Position numbers and translations under genes: made by a program. The notes beneath the pieces are model-generated. The model was not told the origin of the DNA. It did no database searches and worked only from the letters and a program-made list of their open reading frames with translations. From CAZASK01 sp964487845 (lineage in GTDB: Bacteria > Chlamydiota > Chlamydiia > Chlamydiales > FEN-1388), in the NCBI GenBank assembly GCA_964487845.1, contig CAZASK010000026.1, positions 1 to 21,541 of the forward strand: a DNA stretch of 21,541 nt, read 5' to 3'. Positions 7,663 through 14,974 of the stretch are shown here, in pieces. Position 1 is the first letter of the stretch, and the number at the start of each line of letters is the position of its first letter.

Positions 7663-8748
7663 ATGGTTGCTATGCATAACTTATTTCATTCTCACTCTAT
7701 TTCCACACTGTGTGTTCGTATGCCAAACTGGCTTGGAGATGCCGTCATGGCCCTTCCAGCGCTTGCTATGCTGCGTGCGCGTCATCCTAGCATAACAATT
7801 ATTTCTCTTGCTACTTCCAGTATCACAAAATTGCTTCAACACAATCCTTCTATTGACAAACATATCACATTTTCTAGCAAGCAAGAGCGCCCGGCGGTCA
7901 TACAACAACTACGTGATGCCAAATGCGATCTTGGCATTCTCTTTACCAATTCATTTTCATCAGCTCTTTGGTTGTATCAAGCTGGCATTCCTCTTCGTGT
8001 TGGCTATGCCATGCACTATAGAAGTCCTCTTCTTACCCATGCCATTGCATACCCCAAGACTCATGCTACACAACATTTGGTCACAACCTACAAACAGCTC
8101 CTTCACTCAGTTGGCATCGCCGATCTCGAAATCGCACCCCACATTTTTGTTTCATCGCAGGAGAAGGCGCAGGCTATACAGTTGCTGCAACAATCCTCTA
8201 TCTACGAGAATCACACAATCATCGGCATCAACCCCACTGCTGCATATGGAGCGGCAAAATGCTGGCCGATTGAATCGTTCAAGCAACTTACAAAAAAATT
8301 GATTTCCTATCCACATATTCGCGTACTCTTTTTTGGGGACACACATGGAAAAGCTACAATTGATGAGATCTGTAAAGGCCTTCCACCTCGAGTAGTGAAC
8401 CTCGCCGGGAAAACCTCATTACGGGAATTAATAGCCCTAATTGCAGAGTGCCATCTTTTTATTACGAATGACAGTGGCCCTATGCATATTGCCGCGGCGG
8501 TAAAAACTCCATTACTTGCTATTTTCGGGTCTACAAATAGTCAAGCAACAGGCCCTTATGGAGAAGGATCGATTCTACGAAAAGAAGTAGCTTGTTCTCC
8601 TTGTTATTTACGCTCTTGTCCTATAGATTTTCGGTGCATGAATACGATTACTACACAAGAGGTCTTTCATGAAGCTGCATCCATTTTACATCGCCATAAC
8701 CATCCTTTCATGCACCCTTCTGACACAAGTATTTGCCATGCCGAATAA
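7663..8748 (+). CDS. waaF: ADP-heptose:LPS heptosyltransferase, WaaF-like (GT9 family)
   Basis: GT9 enzymes add heptose to the inner core of lipopolysaccharide at the cytoplasmic face. The product (361 residues from the ATG at 7663) has the WaaF hallmarks: the N-terminal VRMPNWLGDAVMALPAL, GINPTAAYGAAKCWP in the second Rossmann domain, the donor-site block TNDSGPMHIAAAV, and a late cysteine-rich stretch (CSPCYLRSCPIDFRC). The start is uncertain. A TTG at 7636 would run into the divergent Stealth gene, ATGs at 7663 and 7672 both lack a ribosome site, and MPNWLG at 7720 would remove the first strand. The promoter must lie inside the Stealth copy B coding region. The 3' end overlaps the next gene by 80 bases. 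Classical Chlamydia LPS lacks heptose, so the donor sugar should be regarded as unproven. Confidence 0.85.
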   Translation: MVAMHNLFHSHSISTLCVRMPNWLGDAVMALPALAMLRARHPSITIISLATSSITKLLQHNPSIDKHITFSSKQERPAVIQQLRDAKCDLGILFTNSFSSALWLYQAGIPLRVGYAMHYRSPLLTHAIAYPKTHATQHLVTTYKQLLHSVGIADLEIAPHIFVSSQEKAQAIQLLQQSSIYENHTIIGINPTAAYGAAKCWPIESFKQLTKKLISYPHIRVLFFGDTHGKATIDEICKGLPPRVVNLAGKTSLRELIALIAECHLFITNDSGPMHIAAAVKTPLLAIFGSTNSQATGPYGEGSILRKEVACSPCYLRSCPIDFRCMNTITTQEVFHEAASILHRHNHPFMHPSDTSICHAE

Positions 8749-9979
8749 ATCCATTCCACTTTCCACCCTCCAAAAGCTTGTGCAAGAACAAGAGCAACCT
8801 TGTGAACCTTTTACACCGATCTCCGCAGAAAAAATGGCCATAAAAAAATCAACAGCTGCTCGCCTAGTAGGAGAGCAGATTCTCAGAGAGGGAAAAGTTG
8901 GTGTCATTGTCATGGCTGGCGGGTCAGGAACAAGACTTGGCTGGCATGGCCCCAAAGGAACATTCCCCCTTACGCGCATAAAAAATAAAAGCCCATTTCA
9001 GCTTCTTTCTGAAAAGGCCTCCTTTGCTGCAAATGCCTATGGAGCCACTCTCCCTATTGCCTACATGACATCCGATGATAATGAAGATGAAACGAAGGCC
9101 TATTTTCAAAAACATAATTATTTCGGCCTTTCTCAAAACCTGGTTTCATTTTTTTCTCAAAGCTCACTTCCCCTTTTAGACACCTCTGGGAATATATTAT
9201 CTGCAAAAGATGGCACCCCCCTTACAGGCCCTGATGGGAATGGAAGAGCTCTCTTTCATTTTTACGAGAGCGGGATTTATGACAGATGGAAAAAAACTGG
9301 TATCGAATATGTCTCTCTCATGGTTGTCGACAATGCCCTTGCAGATCCATTTGATGCAGAACTGATTGGACATCATATTCTTCAAAAACAAGATATCACT
9401 ATGGAGGCAATTGCACGAAAAGATCCTTACGAAAGACTCGGTGTTATCGTAGAACAAAATGAACATCTTTCTGTCATCGAGTATTCTGAAATATCGGACC
9501 AAGAACGACAGGCTCGATCAGCAGATGGATCTTTGCTACACCCTGTTGGCAACATCTCTTTTTTTATCATCAGCATGGATTTTATCGAGAAAGCGGTGGA
9601 TCACATACGCTCTCTTCCACTACATAAAGCATTCAAACAGATCCCTGAAGAAATACGCATAGCACACGCGCTGCCAGAGCAAAAAATATGGAAATTTGAA
9701 TATTTCATCTTTGATATTCTTGCACTAACAAAAAAAGCTCAGGTTGTCATCGCCCCAAGAGAAGAGTGTTTCGCGCCGCTTAAAAATAAAGAGGGGAGTG
9801 ACTCTAAAGAAACGGTACAGGAGCTTCTATTACAAAGAGAGAGAAAGCTCTTGGAAGAAGTAGCTCATGTGCCCACCCACAATCTTGTTTTTGAGCTATC
9901 ACCTGCTTTTTATTACCCCACCGCTCTTCTTCAAGAAAAATGGCAAGGGAAGCTCCCCGAGACAGACTATATCGACTAG
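8669..9979 (+). CDS. UDP-sugar pyrophosphorylase of the UAP/AgX-1 (eukaryotic-type) family with apparent signal peptide
   Basis: This family makes UDP-GlcNAc, UDP-GalNAc or UDP-glucose from UTP and the sugar-1-phosphate. Family motifs in the 436-residue product are MAGGSGTRLGWHGPKGTFPL (82-101, nucleotide loop), TGPDGNGRAL (186-195), VVDNALADPFD (219-229), KFEYFIFDIL (342-351) and REECFAPLKN (364-373). Residues 1-23 (MKLHPFYIAITILSC to VFA) look like a Sec signal peptide. The start at 8669 has an AAGAGG site 7 bases upstream, whereas the next ATG (8738) has none, which favours the signal-bearing form. That start overlaps the waaF-like gene by 80 bases. If translation began at 8738 the enzyme would be an ordinary cytosolic protein of 413 residues. 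The gene precedes gpsA, the same pairing as I remember in C. trachomatis. Substrate sugar is not certain. Confidence 0.9.
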   Translation: MKLHPFYIAITILSCTLLTQVFAMPNKSIPLSTLQKLVQEQEQPCEPFTPISAEKMAIKKSTAARLVGEQILREGKVGVIVMAGGSGTRLGWHGPKGTFPLTRIKNKSPFQLLSEKASFAANAYGATLPIAYMTSDDNEDETKAYFQKHNYFGLSQNLVSFFSQSSLPLLDTSGNILSAKDGTPLTGPDGNGRALFHFYESGIYDRWKKTGIEYVSLMVVDNALADPFDAELIGHHILQKQDITMEAIARKDPYERLGVIVEQNEHLSVIEYSEISDQERQARSADGSLLHPVGNISFFIISMDFIEKAVDHIRSLPLHKAFKQIPEEIRIAHALPEQKIWKFEYFIFDILALTKKAQVVIAPREECFAPLKNKEGSDSKETVQELLLQRERKLLEEVAHVPTHNLVFELSPAFYYPTALLQEKWQGKLPETDYID

Positions 9980-10034
9980 AAACCCTCTTTCACGTATGGT
10001 AAAGGAATAGACTCACAATGCGGAAGGGAAGGAT

Positions 10035-11036
10035 ATGAAAGTTGGCTATCTAGGCGCGGGAACATGGGGATTTTGCCTCGCAAGACTGCTTGCGATGAAG
10101 GGCCACGAGGTCGTATCATGGTCGATTTCTCCAGAGTTGGTAGGCCAGCTCAATCAAGGGAAAGAACACCCTCATCTTGCAGGGCGTGCTCCTGCCGGCA
10201 ACATGCACTTTACTGTCGATATCGAAGAAGCCATACATAATGCTGATATCATCATAGAATCGGTCACCTCGCAAGGAATACGAGAAGTTTTTCGCATCTT
10301 ACGAGATCTTGACATCCCTGAAAACATCCCTATTTGCCTCACATCAAAAGGCATCGAACAAAATACAGGGCTTATTTTATCAGACGTTGTACAAGAGCTG
10401 CTCGGTGAGGAAACAAAAGATCAAGTGGCCTGTTTGAGTGGTCCAAGTTTCGCTGCAGAAGTGAGCAGACAGCTTCCAACGGCTGTCGTCGTGGCAGCAT
10501 ACAATGCGCAGATGTCTGCTATCGTAGCCGACTGCTTTACTACTCCTTATTTTAGAGTCTATTCAAATAGTGATGTAAAGGGAGTTGCATTCGGGGGAGC
10601 TTTAAAAAATATCATCGCAATTGCCTGCGGCGTCTCTGATGGCCTCAACCTGGGAACAGGAGCTCGAGCTGCGTTGATGACACGAGGCTTGCATGAAATT
10701 GTTCGTCTGGCAAAAGCATATGGCTGCAAGCAAGAGACTCTCTACGGCCTGTCAGGGATGGGAGATCTTTTTCTCACCTGTTCATCCTCACATTCAAGGA
10801 ATTGGAACTTTGGCAAGATGATCAGCGAAGGGAAAACCGCAGATGGAGCAAAAAAGACAATCGACATGGTGGTAGAAGGCGCCTACACTTGCATCTCGGC
10901 ACTTCAGCTCAGTAAAAAAATAGGTATAGAAATGCCTATAGCAGAAGCAGTTGCCTCACTCATGAGTGGAAAATCGACAGCTCAAGAGGCAGTTATCTCC
11001 TTGATGAATAGGACGACAAAAGAAGAGAGTCTCTAA
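10035..11036 (+). CDS. gpsA: Glycerol-3-phosphate dehydrogenase [NAD(P)+]
   Basis: GpsA reduces dihydroxyacetone phosphate to sn-glycerol-3-phosphate, the backbone for membrane phospholipids. The 333-residue length is standard. The dinucleotide loop is GAGTWG (7-12), CLTSKGIE (101-108) carries a conserved lysine, CLSGPSFAAE (133-142) is the family signature, and GGALKNIIAIACGVSDGLNL (187-206) contains catalytic K191. LSGMGDLFLTC follows at 239-249. GGGAAGGAT directly precedes the ATG, a strong ribosome site. The gene is 55 bases after the pyrophosphorylase with no hairpin between, and 2 bases before nnr, so all are probably one transcript. It also connects functionally to psd in this window through phospholipid synthesis. 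Confidence 0.97.
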   Translation: MKVGYLGAGTWGFCLARLLAMKGHEVVSWSISPELVGQLNQGKEHPHLAGRAPAGNMHFTVDIEEAIHNADIIIESVTSQGIREVFRILRDLDIPENIPICLTSKGIEQNTGLILSDVVQELLGEETKDQVACLSGPSFAAEVSRQLPTAVVVAAYNAQMSAIVADCFTTPYFRVYSNSDVKGVAFGGALKNIIAIACGVSDGLNLGTGARAALMTRGLHEIVRLAKAYGCKQETLYGLSGMGDLFLTCSSSHSRNWNFGKMISEGKTADGAKKTIDMVVEGAYTCISALQLSKKIGIEMPIAEAVASLMSGKSTAQEAVISLMNRTTKEESL

Positions 11037-11038
11037 TT

Positions 11039-12550
11039 ATGCGGCAAATTGTGACACCTCAACAGATGCGTCTCGTTGAAGAAAGAGCAATTCGATCCGG
11101 CATCACCCAAGAAGAACTCATGAATCGAGCAGGCATCGCATGCGCTCACTCTATTTCCTCTCATTTGAAAGAAAATCAACCCATCCTTGTTGTCTGCGGA
11201 AAAGGAAATAATGGAGGAGATGGATATAGGACAGCACAAGAGCTTCTTCGTCAAGGACGCCATATTACTGTATGGCAAATCCCCTCCAATACCCCAACAC
11301 CCCTTCTTCTTCTCCAAAAAAATCGTTTTCAGCAGATGGGCGGCACCATTATCGAGCTGGATGATGGCGCTCTTCCATCAATCCCTGATAACGCCTACAT
11401 TATAGATGCTATTTTCGGCATTGGATTTCAGGGAGCCCCTGAGGGGATTGTTTCACGGGTTATTCAAGCCATCAATCATTCAGGATGCTCGATCATTTCC
11501 ATTGATATCCCATCTGGATTAGACGCAGAGACAGGCAAAATACCAGGAGTTGCCATACATGCCCATTTCGTTCTGGCAATTGAACATGCAAAACTTGGCT
11601 TTTTCTTACGAGATGGCTGGAATGTATCAGGGACAATCTTGTGCCTACCTATAGGCTTGGCTCCATATGGATCAGAGTCTGTTGCCAGCTGCGTAGAAAT
11701 CAGCGATCTTCCTCCGCTCCTGCCTCGCATCATCAGAAATAGACACAAATATCAAACAGGACATGTAGTTGGCATTGCAGGATCCTCTGGCATGATGGGA
11801 GCTGCACTCCTCGCCTCGTATGCCTCTTTACGAGCCGGCTGCGGAATATGCCACCTTCTCTATCCTGAGGAGGCGTTGCATGAAAGAGGCTCTCACTACC
11901 TTGAAGTAATTGCACGAACATATCCAAAAACCGATCTCACAGCTGTTATTGAATGGATGAAAAAGGCAGACGCCTGTTTTATAGGTCCTGGTATGGGAGC
12001 TACTGCCAACGACATCATGAAAGTCATCTGGCCTCATCTTACTATGAAAACGGTAGTCGATGCCGATGCACTCAATTGGCTATCACACAACATCTCTTCC
12101 TGCGGCTTGCTTCCCCACGCTATTCTCACTCCTCATACAGGTGAAGTCAGCAGGCTACTTGCCTACTCTTCTACACAGCCTATCTCATTCGAGCTTCTGC
12201 AGCAGTGTCAAAAATTTGTAGATGATCATAAGACCCATCTTGTGCTGAAAGGAGGGCCTTCTTTTCTCTTCTCCCATGACACGAAAGTATGCGTCATGCC
12301 TTTTGGGGATCCAGGCATGGCGACTGCCGGAGCAGGCGATGTCTTAACAGGTATTTTAGCAGCTCTTTTAGCTCAAGGGCTTTCACCTCATGATGCTATG
12401 ACACTCGGATCTTCGCTGCATGGATTAGCTGGCATGCAAGCCGCATGTGCCGAAAGCTCCTACTGCATAACAGCTTCCTCATTGCTTGAATATTTGCCTC
12501 AGACTTTCTTGTCTATCCAAGAACAAATAGGGCATTTTTCAACCACATGA
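11039..12550 (+). CDS. nnr: Bifunctional NAD(P)H-hydrate epimerase / ADP-dependent NAD(P)H-hydrate dehydratase
   Basis: The enzyme repairs hydrated NADH and NADPH: the N-terminal half epimerises R- to S-NAD(P)HX, and the C-terminal half dehydrates the S form using ADP. In the 503-residue product the YjeF_N domain (about 1-215) shows GKGNNGGDGYR (54-64), DAIFGIGFQG (123-132) and SIDIPSGLDAETG (154-166). The ribokinase-like domain (about 230-495) shows KYQTGHVVGIAGSSG (237-251), GPGMGA (316-321), TPHTGE (364-369) and TAGAGDVLTGILAA (429-442), with D434 the expected catalytic residue. It starts 2 bases after the gpsA stop. Its last 52 bases overlap the 3' end of the convergent nth gene, and there is no room for a conventional terminator. 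Confidence 0.96.
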   Translation: MRQIVTPQQMRLVEERAIRSGITQEELMNRAGIACAHSISSHLKENQPILVVCGKGNNGGDGYRTAQELLRQGRHITVWQIPSNTPTPLLLLQKNRFQQMGGTIIELDDGALPSIPDNAYIIDAIFGIGFQGAPEGIVSRVIQAINHSGCSIISIDIPSGLDAETGKIPGVAIHAHFVLAIEHAKLGFFLRDGWNVSGTILCLPIGLAPYGSESVASCVEISDLPPLLPRIIRNRHKYQTGHVVGIAGSSGMMGAALLASYASLRAGCGICHLLYPEEALHERGSHYLEVIARTYPKTDLTAVIEWMKKADACFIGPGMGATANDIMKVIWPHLTMKTVVDADALNWLSHNISSCGLLPHAILTPHTGEVSRLLAYSSTQPISFELLQQCQKFVDDHKTHLVLKGGPSFLFSHDTKVCVMPFGDPGMATAGAGDVLTGILAALLAQGLSPHDAMTLGSSLHGLAGMQAACAESSYCITASSLLEYLPQTFLSIQEQIGHFSTT

Positions 12551-13119
12551 GCGCGTGCAGGGCAGTACGTTCTGCCATAATAGATCATTTGTAAATGAAT
12601 TTTTATCCACGCCTTCTGTGGAAATGCCCTTTTAAGATCTCTTTCTACTGCAGCAGGACATTTTGCCTTTGACAAACCCCAACGTCTTGCTAGACGCAAA
12701 ATATGTGTATCTACAGGAAATGCCGGAGTGCAAAATGCCTGTGCCATCACAACAGATGCCGTTTTATGACCTAATCCTGGAAGACTTTCTAGAGCCATAA
12801 AATCGTTTGGGACAACTCCATTATATTTTTCAACGAGTATCTGCGATAAATGAACTATAGCCTCTGCTTTTCTCTCTGAAAGCCCACATCGCCGTATAAT
12901 CGCCTGAACATCTTCTCTGTTTTGTAGTGCCATCTTCTTGGCTGTATCTGCCAATACAAACAAGTGCGGCGTCACTTGGTTTACTCTTGCATCTGTACAG
13001 CGAGCAGACAACAAAACCGCTATTAACAAAGTAAATGGATCTTTATGAAAAAGAGGAATGGGAGGTTCTGGGAAAAGTTCTTCTAGAATGTTTTGTATTT
13101 TTTTCGTCTTCGTTGTCAT
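12499..13119 (-). CDS. nth: Endonuclease III (DNA glycosylase/AP lyase), with a degenerate Fe-S cysteine motif
   Basis: Nth removes oxidised pyrimidines and cleaves the abasic site in base excision repair. The 206-residue product has LLIAVLLSARCTDARVN (31-47), the helix-hairpin-helix LPGLGHKTASV (113-123) with catalytic K119, and FPVDTHILRLARRWG (134-148) with catalytic D137. The C-terminal cluster loop is odd. Cysteines are at 186, 196 and 199 (C-X9-C-X2-C), and the protein ends 7 residues after the last one. The canonical pattern is C-X6-C-X2-C-X5-C. The fourth cysteine is therefore missing, and the cluster may be absent or incomplete. The start ATG overlaps the mnmE stop (ATGA), giving translational coupling. 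The 3' end overlaps nnr by 52 bases, covering exactly this altered tail. Confidence 0.93.
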   Translation of the reverse strand: MTTKTKKIQNILEELFPEPPIPLFHKDPFTLLIAVLLSARCTDARVNQVTPHLFVLADTAKKMALQNREDVQAIIRRCGLSERKAEAIVHLSQILVEKYNGVVPNDFMALESLPGLGHKTASVVMAQAFCTPAFPVDTHILRLARRWGLSKAKCPAAVERDLKRAFPQKAWIKIHLQMIYYGRTYCPARAHVVEKCPICSWIDKKV

Positions 13120-14483
13120 TTACCAATACAAAAAGTAGAGAAAATCGCTGTCAATATATCTTCTGTAACATCTGTTCCAATAATCGCTCCTAGCTCGTGA
13201 AGGCTCGCTCTCATATCGAGCGCGACAAATTCAGCGGAGCTCACCTCTTGAAGCCCCCTAATCACCTTCTCAATATATGCGATGGATCGACTGAGCGCCT
13301 CGGCATGTCGCACACTCGTGATGACAAGCTCATCTTGCCCTGATACACCCTGCGTCAAGACGCAATCGATTGCCTGATGCAGTGCCTGCAAGCCCTCCTG
13401 GGTCGCACATGAAATCTCAACTACAGAAGAAAATGGAAGCTCAGGAAGAGGTCTTGCATGAGGCAGGTCGACCTTGTTCCACACAGCGATTGTGCTATCT
13501 CGCGGCAAGGTCTCTAGTAATTCCCAGCTCTCAGGGCAGTCAGGCCTCGTTACATCGAGAACTACCAAAATTAAGTCTGAGCGAGTAATCGCCTTTCTCG
13601 ACCTGCGAATTCCTTCTTCTTCAACAACTTCTTCTGTTCTTCGAATCCCTGCCGTGTCGAGCAAGCGAATATGATACCCATTCAATCGAAGATCATCTTC
13701 TACAATATCGCGCGTTGTACCTGCCTGCGTTGACACAATCGATCGATCTTTACCAAGCAAGGCATTCATGAGTGATGATTTGCCCACGTTAGGGCTTCCT
13801 ACAAGAGAAACATGCAACCCTTCATGAATCATCTTTCCCTGGTGAAAGGTCCTCTGGAGATCAATCATGCTTTCTTGTATCTTTCGTAATTTTTCAATCA
13901 CCTCTGAAAATGGAGCAAATTCAAGATCTTCTTCTGGGAAATCTACCCAAGCTTCAATGACTGCTGCCACATAACTCAGCTCTTTTTGGAAAAAGCCTAT
14001 TTTTTTCGATAGCTGCCCTTCTAGTTGTTTTTCTGCGGATGCCAAGGCACGCTCACTTTTTGCTCCAATAAGCGATTGAATTGCCTCTGCTTGAGCTAAA
14101 TCTATCTTTTTATTCATATACGCCTGAAAGCTAAATTCCCCAGGAAGTGCAGCTCTTGCTCCTGCCTCAAGGCACGCTTCTAAAACACGCCTTGTGACAA
14201 GGGAGCCTCCATGACAGTGAATTTCGACAACATGGTATCCTGTAAAGGATCGTGGCGCATGCATACAAATCAAGATGACATCGTCTATTTTTTGACCATC
14301 CACAGAAGAGAGCTTCCCGTAATAGGCCGTATGACTGATAAGCTTTTTAACATCTTTCGAAAATATTTTTGCAGCTACATCAAGAGCTGCATCTCCAGAA
14401 ATACGTACAATAGCGATACCCCCTTCACCAGGAGCGGTTGCTACTGCGGCAATAGTTTCTTGTAAAGAATAGGATCGGTGCAT
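13116..14483 (-). CDS. mnmE: tRNA modification GTPase MnmE (TrmE/ThdF)
   Basis: MnmE, with MnmG, installs the 5-carboxymethylaminomethyl group on wobble uridine of certain tRNAs. From the ATG at 14483 the product is 455 residues, the usual length. The N-terminal folate-binding domain begins ETIAAVATAPGEGGIAIVRI, and HGGSLVTRRVLE and LPGEFSFQAYMNKKIDLAQ follow. The GTPase domain has G1 GSPNVGKSS (229-237), G2 GTTRD (255-259), G3 DTAG (276-279) and G4 NKVD (336-339). It ends with the catalytic FCIGK (C452). A longer frame reaches 14594, but the extra 37 residues are unlike the family and would run through the promoter. No Shine-Dalgarno precedes the ATG, and a TATAAT ends only 10 bases upstream, so the mRNA is probably nearly leaderless. 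nth follows with a 4-base overlap. Confidence 0.96.
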   Translation of the reverse strand: MHRSYSLQETIAAVATAPGEGGIAIVRISGDAALDVAAKIFSKDVKKLISHTAYYGKLSSVDGQKIDDVILICMHAPRSFTGYHVVEIHCHGGSLVTRRVLEACLEAGARAALPGEFSFQAYMNKKIDLAQAEAIQSLIGAKSERALASAEKQLEGQLSKKIGFFQKELSYVAAVIEAWVDFPEEDLEFAPFSEVIEKLRKIQESMIDLQRTFHQGKMIHEGLHVSLVGSPNVGKSSLMNALLGKDRSIVSTQAGTTRDIVEDDLRLNGYHIRLLDTAGIRRTEEVVEEEGIRRSRKAITRSDLILVVLDVTRPDCPESWELLETLPRDSTIAVWNKVDLPHARPLPELPFSSVVEISCATQEGLQALHQAIDCVLTQGVSGQDELVITSVRHAEALSRSIAYIEKVIRGLQEVSSAEFVALDMRASLHELGAIIGTDVTEDILTAIFSTFCIGK

Positions 14484-14493
14484 AGGATAGAGG

Positions 14494-14524
14494 ATTATAT
14501 CAAAACATACTGTTGTTTTGACAA
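14494..14524 (-). promoter_or_regulatory. Promoter of mnmE-nth
   Basis: Minus-strand TTGTCA (14524-14519) and perfect TATAAT (14499-14494) are separated by 19 bases. The -10 box ends 10 bases before the mnmE ATG, so initiation 6-8 bases downstream would give a leader of only a few bases. This agrees with the absence of a ribosome site. The -35 element overlaps that of the divergent promoter. Confidence 0.55.
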
Positions 14525-14547
14525 GAAAAAATTCTCTCTGATAAAAT
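14518..14547 (+). promoter_or_regulatory. Promoter of the small exported protein-psd unit
   Basis: Plus-strand consensus TTGACA (14518-14523) and TAAAAT (14542-14547) are separated by 18 bases. A GAGGA ribosome site (14560-14564) and the ATG at 14569 follow. It shares bases 14519-14523 with the -35 element of the divergent mnmE promoter. Confidence 0.65.
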
Positions 14548-14568
14548 CTTCTCTTTTTTGAGGAAAAT

Positions 14569-14946
14569 ATGTTACGCAATACGTGTATATACATCTTGAC
14601 TTTTCTCTACTGCATGACTCTTCAAGCTGCTGCCAACGAAGCTGAAATAGAACTTGTACAAGACGAAGTCAAGCAAGTAGAGTCACTCATCCTAGCCACC
14701 CAAGAATCTCTTATAAAACTGAACAACTTGAAAAAACTGATCGTCAACGTAAAGACATTGGAAAGCGCCTGTATGAAACGCCCTAATGACGCCGCTTTGC
14801 TGTTTCAGTTAGCTCAAGCTGGACAAGCAGCTTACCTTGCGATTCAAGAAGCGAACTTAGAGGATTTTTTCCAAACAAGCTACATCACGGAACTTAAAAA
14901 ATTACACGCCGTAGCAAGCAAAAAAACGATCCCTCCAGCTAGGTAA
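14569..14946 (+). CDS. Small exported protein of unknown function
   Basis: This 125-residue product begins with a signal peptide (MLRNTCIYILTFLYCMTLQAAA, probable cleavage after AAA or ANA near residue 22). The mature part is about 100 residues, helical and mildly charged. EIELVQDEVKQVESLILATQ (26-45) looks like an amphipathic or coiled-coil helix. A second helical block with LLFQLAQAGQAAYLAIQEA follows. I do not recognise a family. GAGGA lies 5 bases before the ATG and a strong promoter just upstream, so it is convincingly a real gene. It sits between mnmE and psd, 28 bases before psd and on the same strand, and is probably co-transcribed. Location in the periplasm or envelope is inferred from the signal peptide. 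Confidence 0.8.
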   Translation: MLRNTCIYILTFLYCMTLQAAANEAEIELVQDEVKQVESLILATQESLIKLNNLKKLIVNVKTLESACMKRPNDAALLFQLAQAGQAAYLAIQEANLEDFFQTSYITELKKLHAVASKKTIPPAR

Positions 14947-14974
14947 AAACAAAATTTTTTAGTTCAAGAGGCTT

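Noticed and set aside
7636..8748. TTG start at 7636 for the heptosyltransferase
   Set aside because: It overlaps the start of the divergent Stealth gene and adds residues outside the family. ATGs at 7663 and 7672 suffice.
13116..14594. A longer mnmE reading frame starting at 14594
   Set aside because: The extra 37 residues are unlike MnmE N-termini and the extension would cross both divergent promoters. The ATG at 14483 gives the normal family length.
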